Notes under the pieces: generated by a model
What the model was told of the DNA's origin: nothing
Database searches by the model: none
What the model saw: only the letters and a program-made list of their open reading frames with translations
Part shown: in pieces, positions 47,220 to 59,400 of the stretch
Position numbering within the stretch: position 1 is the stretch's first letter
How the letters are laid out: every line of letters starts with the position of its first letter
Assembly: GCA_012932295.1 (NCBI GenBank)
Contig: JAAONU010000001.1
Coordinates: 36,549,449 to 36,613,448, forward strand
Origin: Cyclina sinensis
Lineage: Eukaryota > Mollusca > Bivalvia > Venerida > Veneridae
Reading direction: 5' to 3'
DNA length: 64,000 nt
Position numbers and translations under genes: made by a program

Positions 47220-48169
47220 CTTGGTATAGATATGTTCTTCACAGTATACTAGAGTTTCAATATGTATGGCATTTTTATTTTTATGCACTAGCGACCGATC
47301 TGTGAGTCAGTCGCTTTATGGGTTACAAATGATACTTACAATGACTACATATATATAATAATACATTACAAAAGCGTTTAGATCGTGATGACACAATGTA
47401 AAGATATATTGCCTGACATCCTAGAACAAATATAATTAAGTGCTAGATCGTGCTGTTATGCAGTCTCTTAAGACAAGGAACGTTAAAAACTTCGTTGTAT
47501 AATCAATTTATATTTATCACGAACAAATCGATTAGAAAACAAGTTCCTACAACATTGGTCGATTTCTACTTCCTTGTTTCAAACTGTACTCTTTGCCGAA
47601 AGTGAAAAAATCATTGGCTTTTATATTCCATTGTGGGGTTCAAACCAGCTTCTGAAGGATAGGCTTCTCTAAGAACATCTTCATCAGCAGATTCTATTGA
47701 AGAAATTAATCACAAAGACTATTATTTAGTTAAAAATATTTTACATGTCCTATTATAAGCAATGAATGTGTAGCTTGCATATTGTCACGTCTTTTGAATA
47801 ACAACCGTTATATCTTATCTATATTTTTATAAGACAATTATCTATAAAAATATGATAGGTGTAAACCATTTTAGGTTGAAAAATACAATTTTATCATTTT
47901 AAATGCTGATAGCGATATTTGTGACTTGTCTGTTTCACAGCAAGTTCTGGCTTGATAGCATAAACGTTTGATGGGAGGTTTCAGTTTAAAAAAAATCGCA
48001 GACTGCTTGATGTTGATAGACCATTTAAGTATTATGTTCTCAGTATTGAATTTGGGTAAAATAATAAAATTATCAAGAAAAATGCTAAGGAGTATCAAGA
48101 GTTTTTATAGGGTTATCATTGACTTGTATGTCATGTGAAACAACCCACCCAAGAAAAAAAAAGTAAAAA

Positions 48170-49330
48170 CAAGAGCTTGTCACAGACAAAGCAACAGTCC
48201 CCTACCGGTGCAATGTCCATCTCCTAACTCCAACCCATATGTGGAAATTGTCCAAAGAATTCGTCTGAGACATGCATAATCTCCATATGATCCTCTATCC
48301 ATGTACAAAGTATCATCAAAGAAGAAAATGTCATAGGTCAAGGTCATTTAGAGGTTAAGGTCACAGAAATATATGTTGTTGAAAAGGTCTTATCGAAGGG
48401 GTTGTTGATACCAAGTTTGAAGTAATTCTGTTCAGATATAAGGAAATTATGGCCAAACTTATAGTTTTTGGACAAGAAAACTTTAAAGGTCAAGGTTATT
48501 CAGAGGTCAATGTCACAGAAATGTACTTATTTGGAATGGTCTTGTCCAAGGTATTGTTGTGGCCAAGTTTGAAGTAATTCCATTCAGTATTAAGGAAAAT
48601 ATGGCCAATGGTAAAGTTTTCGGAGGAAATGACTGATAAACGGACGGACAGTTCCTCCTTTAGGTTCATAAAAAAATGAGGTGGATATTCTCCATACTGC
48701 CATTTATCCATGTTTCACTGAATACAGTTTTTAGAGAAAGACAAATGTACCAAATTTTTCAACATAGGTTGAAAAAAAATCAATTCAAGGATGATAATTC
48801 TGACAATTTAGGTGCTAGAATTATGAACCTTGTCACATATGATGTGGGTGAAGATAAGAAACCAATATTTAAAGTTTGAAGTAGATACATTAAGAAATAA
48901 TGAAGTTATATACAAAAAACCATATTTTTCATGAAAGTTCTAAGTTCAAGGGGAATAAATCTTATAATTTTGGAGCTAGAGTTGTGATCCTTGAGGTGCA
49001 TTATCTTCATACTGTCACCTATCCATACTTTATGTTTCCTAAAAATATTTTCAGTGCCGTTTGAGTTTTACAAAAAAAATACATTTTTTTTATGAAAATT
49101 CTAAGTTCAAGGGGGAGTAAATCTAAAAAATTTATCTTCATACTGCCACCTATCCATACTTCATGTTTCCTAAAAATATTTTCAGTACTGTTTGAGTTTT
49201 ACAAAAAAAATTACATTTTTTATGAAAATTCTAAGTTCAAGGGGGGATAAATCTAAAAATATTGGTGCTAGAGTTGTGAACCTTGAGGTGCATTATAAAA
49301 TTTAAAAGTAAACTTTCCTTTGAAACCATA
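48170..49330. repeat. Dispersed repeat array ('ggtcaaggtcatt...cacagaaat')
   Basis: Two units near 48340-48470 and 48480-48600 share 'agaggt(t/c)aaggtcacagaaat' and 'ccaagtttgaagtaattc'. Bases 48940-49280 carry three units of 'atgaaaattctaagttcaaggggg' and 'ctatccatacttcatgtttcc'. No coding sequence. Confidence 0.65.
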
Positions 49331-49429
49331 GGGCTGTCAATATCTGTCTTTGAACACCTGATGAAGTAAGTATACTATGAAACTTGTTGAACATTTGATT
49401 TGTTTAATAATCTACACAACTGTCCTGAG

Positions 49430-49790
49430 TATCGAAGATTTTCTTGAAGAGCAATGTACAGCAGATGCACATGCAAAGTGAAATTTTTCGGCCAGTTCTC
49501 GTTTACACGTATCCGACATCGCTATGACTGACGGCAAACTTAAGGCACGACGTTCTACACGAGGCTCTACAGCCAACAGTGGTATCGTTCCTGCAAAATT
49601 ACACCGACGTCACAACTTTTCAGTATGACAACGCTAGGCCCCACTCCACCAGACTTACATCTGGCTATCTTCATGATAACACATTGCTATTCTTCCCTGA
49701 CCTCAGACGTCGACTCTACGACAGGAGACGTAACATCAGCAACCGTGATGAACTGATTCTGGAAGTTTTAGAATGAGAGACTATATAATA
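49430..49790 (+). pseudogene. Tc1-like transposase, C-terminal relic
   Basis: The translation contains FQYDNARPHSTRLTSGYL, the second catalytic-Asp block of Tc1 transposases. It is followed by a shortened PDL...RRRNISNRDELILEVLE. Part of the block between the second Asp and the final Glu is deleted, and upstream frames are broken. No terminal repeats were located. Confidence 0.8.
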
Positions 49791-49794
49791 ATAC

Positions 49795-49890
49795 CTCAAT
49801 ACCGTTAACAGTGTTAAATCAAATATTTCCATAGATGAGGAAGCCTAAAACTTGATAAAAATATATTTTAACCAACATTTCTTTTCCGGA
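49795..49890 (+). repeat. Direct repeat partner of 51120-51225
   Basis: 'aatcaaatatttccatagatgaggaa' style sequence, 'cttgataaaaat' and 'ttccggaaattta' occur in the same order in both places about 1.3 kb apart. They follow Tc1 sequence at the first site. Either both are copies of a repeat or this is a local duplication. Confidence 0.65.
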
Positions 49891-49912
49891 AATTTATCAT
49901 TGTAAGGATTAT

Positions 49913-49914
49913 GT

Positions 49915-49954
<40 letters not shown>

Positions 49955-50027
49955 GTCAGTCAGTCAGTCAGTCAGTCAGTCAGTCAGTCAGTCAGTCAGT
50001 CCGTCCGTCCGTCCGTCAATCAATCAG

Positions 50028-50058
<31 letters not shown>

Positions 50059-50068
50059 GTCAATCAAT
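49913..50068. repeat. Compound tetranucleotide microsatellite (ATCA/GTCA/GTCC)
   Basis: Blocks of (atca)n, (gtca)n, (gtcc)n and again (atca)n run for about 155 bases, with stepwise single-base changes between blocks. A short related run lies at 51448-51480 and a larger diverged field at 52720-53125. Confidence 0.95.
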
Positions 50069-50374
50069 AAAAAATTATCTGTAAGTATATACAAAGCACA
50101 CAAGCCAATCTTCGGTGTACAACTTGATTTTTTTGTAACTCTACAGATTTCTTATCGAAAATGACCTTCTTGCATTTCATGTGACGGACATTTGACACTC
50201 TAAAACAATAAGAATAAAATGGTCCGCTTGGGAGCATTTAGCATGTGCGCGATGACGTAGTATCCTACTTATTGATAAATATTAGAAACTTCCGCCCAAA
50301 GCTCAGTATATGGATACTTCCTAACAAGTCAGGGTTTCATTTACTTTTTGAGTTAAACGTGACAACTTTAAACA

Positions 50375-50451
50375 ATGAAGCCAATTTATGTCTTGATCAC
50401 AACACTTGTGTTCTTAGTCGTTGCTTTGGAATATGCGCATGCTTGGAGTGG
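50375..50451 (+). other. Candidate signal-peptide exon
   Basis: ATG at 50375 opens a 26-residue stretch with one Lys, a hydrophobic core (VLITTLVFLVVAL) and an AHA-W cleavage-like site. The frame closes 5 codons later (GTA TAG), so a splice is needed. The best phase-compatible donor is at 50451/50452. An alternative gt is at 50456. The link to the EGF exons is inferred from phase, strand and the lack of a better first exon. Confidence 0.45.
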
Positions 50452-53400
50452 GTTCGTATAGAATTTTTTAGAAATATGTTTAATTCCGATAGCCTGCTTT
50501 TCAGCAATGTTTTTGTTGTCATTTGATAAAACTGCTTTATTTTTTCATAGTTTTCTTTTTCTTTACTTTGATTAACTTTGGTGAATGCTTTCGTGCAAAC
50601 ATTAAACTTTAGATAAAAAGTCCTTAAAGTACTGTACTGCTTTTACCAATATATTTTGAAAGAAAAAATATCTAAAATTATTTTAGCTTGTTTTAATGCC
50701 AACTATAGTTTTAGGAAAATGGTGACGACAGACAAGAGGGGGAAAATCTTGATATTTTAAAATATGAAATACATGCATATAAAAGAAATTAAAGTGAAGT
50801 TTTAAGATATCGAGCAATGAAATTCTAGACATAATAATCGTTAATGGAATAATGTATTTTAAATGCTTTTGATAAGACATTATTGATTTTATGGTTCACT
50901 TACATTAACTTATATAGTGTATGTTTACTTCTTAATTTCTTAAAAAAAATGCCCACGCAACACACATTGTAATGCTGCAGATGAGAAACTCAACCTTCAA
51001 CTTTGATTTCTTGTATTTTTATATCTTTGAGATGTAATATTTAGTCATTAAATGAAAAGATGATTGTATATATTGCAATATAAAGGAATATAATCTCTTA
51101 TGGCTTTGCAGGTTAAAATCTTATTTAACCACTGTTTTAATCAAATATTTCAATAGATGAGGAAACCTTGCACTTGATAAAAATGTATTTTTACCAAAAA
51201 TTTTTCCGGAAATTTAATTCTACTGAAATGTTTTATTCTTTTGATTTTTAACATATTCAGCAAATGAATGACTGTTGTCTTTTCAAAATATTATAGTTTT
51301 TTGTCATGATGTGTTTACAGAATAGTTTTACACCTTCAACGACATTTTTAACGATAACATATACTTTGTAAGTAAGCTAGAATCTATTTTTCAAGCGCAC
51401 TTACGTAGAGCTCGTCAGGGTTGCCACAATAGCTGTCAGACGTTAATGATTCAGTCATTCAATCAATCAATCAATCAATTAAAACAAAGATTGAAAACGC
51501 GTAATCGATTACGTTCTGCTTTGAAGAGTAGCTCTAATTACGTATTATTGGGACCTCCACTATTAGTCTGTACTGATTCGGCAATAAATTGTTAAAAAGT
51601 CCAATTCCTTGCTTATACACAGAATCTGTTTGTCGGTTCTAATTAGATAGCATTGCATTCTTTGCAAAGGCAAATCCATTGCGCCTAGGGTGAACGCGTT
51701 TTTCTGACCGTGTTTGAACAAAATCATCTGTTTTATGTTACATTGTCTATCTCTACATCCGGCTAAAACGACTCAGGTTCTCGAATTTTTACTAGAAACA
51801 CGTTTATTTACTAGCGGAAAAAAGAAACTGTGCATGTGTGAAATGTTTATGTATCGCTTAATTTTATTAATTAAAGCTTGAAACTTTACACAGGTTACTA
51901 ATACTAATAGTTTGGGACCACCAGAGACCGGCCTCGGTCAGGACGTCCATGCGCAACGTCTAATCGCCAGGATTTATACATCCGGGTCGTTCCTCTCCGT
52001 GAACGACCCAGAACTGCTTCTTTGACGGCTAAAAGTATTCCTCGTCTTAGAAGAATTAGTCCCGGCAAGGTACGTTATCGATAGCTTGAACGAGGCATAC
52101 GCCCGAGACGTCCAACCATACGTCCTGTTCTCCAGCAACGTCATCGTGTAGCACGTTTGCCTGGTGTAGAAGACACATACATTTCACGCAGCAGGACTGG
52201 GCACGTGTTCTTTTCACGGATGAGTCCAAAGTTTCATCTCGACAGCAGCGACGGTCGTTCTAGAGTGTACCGTCGTGATGGTGTACGTTTCCATTACATT
52301 TTCTGTCTTAGGCTGCTAAGTTCTAACAAACATTCTTAGCAATAGAGATTTGGAGTTTATTTTTGCAAATTTATAAATGACGAATTTTTTTCATGAAAAG
52401 AAGGAATTGCTATTTGTAGGCTGCCAGCGGCTTAACGGTCCAGTATTTACATTATGCAGTAGAATGGTATTTATGAACTCAGTTTAAACAAACAGAATTA
52501 AAGAAAAGGCATTCAGGGCATATTTTTCAAATTTAAAGAAAAAAATCCTCGAGGATTTTTAGTGAAGAAAAGCTATTTGTAGGCTTGTAGCAGTCCAGCG
52601 GTCTGAGCTATACGTTGTGTTTCATAGTAAATAAAGTGTTTCTGAACTCAGTTAAAACAAACAATCTAATCTATCTAATTCGTAAAATTTCAAAAGGTAA
52701 GAAAGTCGATCGGTCTATCGGCCGCTGGGTCAGTTGGTCATACAATGAGTGACAGGTTGAGTGAGCAAGTGAAGGAGTGAGTGAATGAGTGAGAAATATA
52801 CTGAATATGTATTTAAGGTGGGTCAGATTAAAACATTCGTATTAACTGTCTGACTAACTGACTCAGTGACTGATTAATAGATTCACTCACTGACTCATTG
52901 ACAGACTCACGGACTGACTAACTGACTGACCGACTCACTCACTCACTCAATCACACAATCAATCAATCATTCAATCAATCAATAATCAATCAATCATTGG
53001 CTCACTGACTGACTGACTCACTGACTGACTGACACACTGACTGACTTACTGACTCATTCATTGACTGACTGACTGACTGGCCCACTGACTGATTGATTCA
53101 CTGACTCATTCATTCACTCACTCTTTTATCTTCCTTTTTCTTTCTTTCTAACTTTATATCTTTATCTTTTTCTTACTCTTTCCCTTTTTCACTTTAAGAT
53201 TATGAAAGATAAATAAATTATGTTATATGTTGAAACTGAAATTAGAAAATTAATAATTCTTTCACTATGAAAGATAACGTATATTTAAGGCCGCCAGTCC
53301 GCTAGGCTGATAGCAGCTTAAAAATGGCAAATACTTCTTTAATGAAAAAAAATCGTCATTCTTAAAGTTTCAAATAAACATCCAAAACTTCTGTTTAAGT

Positions 53401-56400
53401 TGTTTGTTTGATCTGAGTACAGAAATACTATCTCAAATGTTATACACTATGTATAACTAAGGCCACTGGGCCGAACGGCCACTAACAGCCTGAAAATGGC
53501 AAATACTTTTTTTAAAAAACAAACACCCACTTTTTTAATATGCAGAAGGACACCCAAACCCATTTTGTTTATTTCTTTTTTGTTTGAACAGGTTTCAGAA
53601 ATACTATTTCAACGTTGATACACTATTTATATCTTAGGCCGCTAAGAGCCTAGAAAATACTTCTCTTCACGAAAACCGTTTTTGAATTTGCAAAAGTACA
53701 CCCTAAACCCCTTTTGTTTATGCTGTTTGTTCGAAATGAGTTCAGAAATACTTTTTAACTCTGATACACAAAGTATATCTTAGACCACTAGGCCGTTGGC
53801 AACCTAAGGATAGAAAATACTTCTTTTTCATTAAAATGCATAGCAATATGGCGGTACAATTTTTCAAAGCTGCTTATTTTATTAGAAAAATGGATATTGC
53901 AATTAAGAAATGGATTATAAAGTTAACAAGAATGGACTTAAAGTGTGGACCATGATGTGTAGAAAGATTTAATTGTGGATTTAATGGATAGAAAACGTAA
54001 AAATGAGAATGTTTCACCGACCGTGTCTCCGGTGGAGTCACAGCAAGTATTTCAAACAAAGAAAAAAAACAAAACAAATAAAAACGCAAAGATGGCTCAA
54101 ATGTAACTTCGCCTGGATCTACAGGTATCAGCTGAATGTACAAACTCCTCCTTCATATTAAATGCTTCCTGTGTTTCAGTACCCACCCTTTGTGCAAGGA
54201 GTAAATAATATGGCAACGCCAGGTACACCAGCTTGAAAAAATTCAATTATTGGTGAGTGATTTAACGGTGAGAATCGATGAAAAGGACAAAAAGGTGTGC
54301 GAAATAGAGATAGCCAGAAGTTTATTGGCGATCAGTACGAAACACTGTCAAAATGTAACTGGTGTCCAGTCAGTAGAACGAGAGGTCAAAAATTTTATAA
54401 CACGAGAACACCGAGTTGAAAACAGCTAGTGAATCCATGACCGAATCTATTATTGACTTAAAATGTAGGTCTATGAGAGACAATCTTTCGGCATTCCCGA
54501 AAGAACGGTCTCAAGACTGCACCTAGGACTCACACGTATATAACAGAGGAGGTGCGAACGAAAATCCTCCACCCCCACAAGAGTCCTCTGAAGATACCCC
54601 TACAGATGAAGACAATACCAATACAATCATTGTCACGGATAACTGCGTCGCTAAAGTCAATTTGTTTTGTAAACAAGTATTGAATTTTTTAAATCCAGAA
54701 ACAACTCTCAACATTGACAGGGTACATAGAGAAGGTGCACAAAATCCGAATAAAACTCGCCCCATCTTAGTTAAATTTAGCACGGATTCAAAAATGACTG
54801 TGAAAAACGCTTTAAAACGTATTAATTTATATCCCACGCCATACAATGTTAGCGAACAGTTTCCGCCCGAGATTCAGCAACGAAGGCGCTAATTGATTCC
54901 CAAGATGCTGGAAGAGCGCAGAGCGGGAAAGAAGGCCGTCCTAGTCAGGGAAAAAACTGTTCATTAATAATGTATTATATAAACCTGACACCACAGCAAC
55001 CAATGTCAGTTAGAAATGCTCAGAAAAGTTTGAATTAAGTGTATTGTCATGGAACATCGAAGGATTATCTACCTGTTTTGACGATGAAGACTCTGAAAAT
55101 TTTGTTTATACACAAAGGTTTAGGAAGGAAATAGAAAAAAATGACAAAGAAATCTACCAAAAATGACTTATCATCGGGTGATTTTTTTGAGCATTTCAAA
55201 AACTTGTTTTCAAATGAAGAGACATTTAAGAATAATTTTGTTGAAGAAAGTTTGAATAGCAATGATACAGTATATAACAATGTTGATGAACTGGACATGG
55301 ATTTTACGGTCGATATGTGATAAAAGCTATTTCTTCCCTTAAGAGTGGTAAGAATGCTGGTATAGATAAACTTATTCCAGATATATCTATTGCATGTAAA
55401 ACCATTTTAGCACCAATATTATGTAATTTGTTTAATCATATATTTAATACAAGTGAATATCCCGAATTTTGGTGCAGTGGTATGATTGCTCCAGTGCCAA
55501 AAAAAGGGAAATCCAAATGCTGTAAATAATAATAGGGAAATCACCTTTACTAGCATATTTTCTATACCTTTCTCAATATTATTAGACATACGATTGCGAA
55601 AATTGGCCGAAAGTAATGATATGTTGAACGATTTCCAGTATGGCTTCAGGAAAAACAAAAATACTGCTAATTGCATCTTTGTTTTAAGTTCAATTATTAA
55701 TAAAATAATTAAACATTAAAAGAGGAAGGTATATGCATCATTTATTGATTTCAGACAATGTTTTGATATGTTATATAGAAATGGAATACGGCTTAAATTA
55801 ATTGAATCAGAATTATCATGTTAAGTTATAACAATGTTTTGTAGTATGTATAATTGTGTAAAATCTTGTGTAAGAGCAAATGGTTGCCAGTCAGATAATT
55901 TTGAGAGTTATATGAGCTTAAAACAAGGGGACCCACTCTCACCTTATTTATTGTTTTTCGTAAATGATATGTATGAAAATTTACAAATAGATTATGTTGA
56001 TACATTTTCATTAGATGACATACAAAAAATTTTTCTTTTGTTTGCATACAGTTTTATTCTCTTATTCTAAGGAAGGATTACAATCCCTCCTTAACAAACT
56101 GCATATAAACTATTATACTAAATGGGGCTTTGTGGAGAATGTAGATAAAACGGTTGCCATGGTTTTTCTGGGAATAGAAATGAAAATGTAGAAGTATATT
56201 ACAATAATGAGCTACTTAATGTTGTTAAGTCATTCACTTATCTTGGTATATCATTATCGTCTAATGAGAATTTTTATCAAGCCCAAAAGGCATTGTCCAA
56301 TAAAGCACTTAAAACAATGTACTCTATAATTTTTTTTTTATTTTATTGCTCTAAATGTTACAGAAAAGATTAGAATATTTGATAGAATGTTGTTACCTAG

Positions 56401-59400
56401 TCTTACATATAGTTCTGAGGTGTGGGGTTTTCATAAGGCACCTGACAACTAAAAAGTTCATTTGAAATTTTTAAAACAAGTTCCTGGTGTACGCCAGCAG
56501 ACGACAAAATCAGCAACTCTGGGTGAATTTGGACGATTTCTTTCATCAGTTCTGCGGAAAGTCAGAATCATCAAGTACTTCTACAGAATTATGAAATGCC
56601 CAAACTCTCTTCTATACAGATTGGCGTTTTTAAAAGATACTAATGGTAATTTATGAAATAGTTGGTAAAAATGTAAAAGATATGTTGTCAGATTTAGGTT
56701 TTTCATATTTATGGAATAATGATAATATTACAGATGTGCATGTAAATGTCATTATACAAAGAATATATTACCAGCAACTGCAGCAATGCTGTGTTGAACA
56801 TAGTACTTTTTCTAAATTAGAAAGTTACAATTCGTTTAAAAGTGAATTTAGGCAAGAGAAGTATTTATGTTGTGTTAATAATATGAAACATGTATCAAGA
56901 TTTAGATGCTCTTCACATAAACTAGCTATAGAAGAGGGTAGATATATAACTATTGAAAGAAACGAACGTTTATGTACCAAATGCAATATAAAACAAATTG
57001 AAACTGAGTATCATTTTTATTAGTATGTCCATATTATAATGACTAGAGGAAAGCATGTTTACCGAGATATTATTACTCATGGCCTAATATAAATAAATTT
57101 ATATCAATAATGAAATGTACAAAGAGAAATGTAATTGTTAATTCAGCAAAATTGTATATTCAGCGATGCAACCAAGAACCTAATTGATAAGTTTTGTTTG
57201 AAATATTGTATAGACATTGAGAAACAAGTGTAGTATATTGTATTTATCATACTTTACTGAGCTATATATTGTACCGCCAAAATGTTACTTGGCGATGAAC
57301 ATGTATATGTTTTTGCCAATAAAATATTTGACTTTGACTTTGAATTAAAAACCCTCTTTCTTAAATTTGTCAAACTGAAGCTCTTTTGTTAATGTTGTTT
57401 TTTAGCTGGGCCCAAAAATACTATTTTAACTGTGATACACTATGTAAATCCAAAGCCGCTAGCATGAAAACCTCTCTTTTTTGAATTTCCAATAATACAC
57501 CTGTTGTTGTTGTTTGTTGACATTTCATTCGAATATATCATTTCTATTGTGATACACACTATATTTCTGCAAGCAGTCTTCAGATTACAAATACCTCTTT
57601 TTTGAATTTGCAAAAATACACACCGAACCCCTTTCATTGTTGTTGGTTGTGGATATCATGGCTCGGCCGCTGCAGTTATGTCGCTATGCCGCTAGACCGC
57701 CGGTTTACCAACTTTACGAACATTCCCAATTATTTTGTTAAGACGGAGTATTGCATACAAGAATTAAGACAGTTGCTAAATGTTCACACTGAAAATGTAA
57801 AAGCGAGATGCGTTAAAGTAGGTACAGTTTGCCTCTCCGGGTTTTAGCTCTCTGTGCAAGAATTGATTTTACTTTGCACAAACGTTAATCCTGGCAAATC
57901 AGAGTGTTCTTTGTAAGAACCTTATATGTTGTTCCAAATCGAAGGCCACACGTGCATCTGGAAAGGCTGAAATGTCAACTACTGCATGGTTGCTTACGCA
58001 ACATTATTGCCTGAAAAATTTTAGAATGGTTTTAAAATAGCGCATACAGTTACATTGCGTGTTCGACAAAGTTGCTCTGTTGATGATATACTCTTAATAT
58101 AAACTATATTGTAAATTTACAGACATTACCACAGAGTGAGACGTGTCCGGTATGTATGGACAAGCTACTGCGCATGTCATTACTGGTTGTGGTAAGTAAA
58201 TCAACATGATATTTTTACCCTTTTAGGAATCTAAATGAACATGTAGATCAGTCTGTTTTAAATTCTACAATGTTTTACAACACACAAAGTGTATGAAATA
58301 GACTGATTCTTACAGCAAGCGCACTATTCACAGCCTATGCAGCTGTCTGTACTTATATGCTGTTGTTTTTTGTATTATCAAACCTCTCAGTTAACAGTGA
58401 TTTTTTGGGAGGAGAAAACAAACTGAGCTTTTTTTCGAATTCATGCGTATAATAGCTTCTATTACATTGACAATATTTTCATGCGTATAATAGCTTCTAT
58501 TACATTGACAATATATTAAGATTTTTTTTCATTTACAGGCATTGTTCTTGGTGGCGAAGTTACCTTAGAGTTGTTTATTATTACACCTTTCAATGCCAGC
58601 CTGGCTGGACACATACCGGAGATGGAAACTGTAACATACGTAAGTGTATGACGTCGTTATAGTACAGCATTCTGATTAACTTCTACACAGTAATTTCGTT
58701 GCTTATTATTATTTCTAAAAGCTGGATAATTAAACCTATATTGTTAAAATCGAATCAGCTAACGCCAAATTGGCTATACCTTGTAAATGAAATTTCTGCG
58801 AGTAAAATATATATTAAAGAGCTATCTGAAACCTTCTGAAGTTTCTGCTATTTTATGCAATCAAATTCATGATGATATTTTTAGGAATTATTTCTTGGTG
58901 AAATGTTTATTCAAGGTTTAATGCAGGGAAAATGTAATTTCATCAAACACCTGAAGAAATTCAACTTGCACTGGATTTAGATCTCTTTCGTATCTTTCGT
59001 CTTAAATGTACACTCGTTTGTGGTAACTTCGCAATTCGATATCTTGTTCAATAATTTAAAAGTCATGGAACAATTTTTGAAATTGGAACCTCTTCATATT
59101 AATATGAGGGAAATATATATCTATATATCTAAGTAGGACTATTTTACAAAATCCCGCATTTAATTTTCATCTTTGAGGCGTTTCTATAACAAATTAAAAT
59201 CCATATTGCACATATTTGGTCACGCGCACCTGTCACGCGCGACGACGTACATGTAACTATTGACACTTGACACGGCTGAATGAACTGTTGACAAAACTTT
59301 CAAATAATGATTGAGACTGAAATAGTTAAGTTACAGAATTCAACAAGTTTAGCTGACATTATGATATACATGAGTTTGAAATTTGATGGAATTTGGTAGC

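Noticed and set aside
47640..47697. Exon-like segment on the - strand (ADEDVLREAYPSEAG)
   Set aside because: Acceptor is acceptable but the donor (gtttga) is poor, and phase does not connect to the candidate exon at 46792 or the FN3 exon.
57602..57847. 81-codon ORF upstream of the EGF exons
   Set aside because: It starts inside the satellite array, has no domain and no phase-compatible donor.
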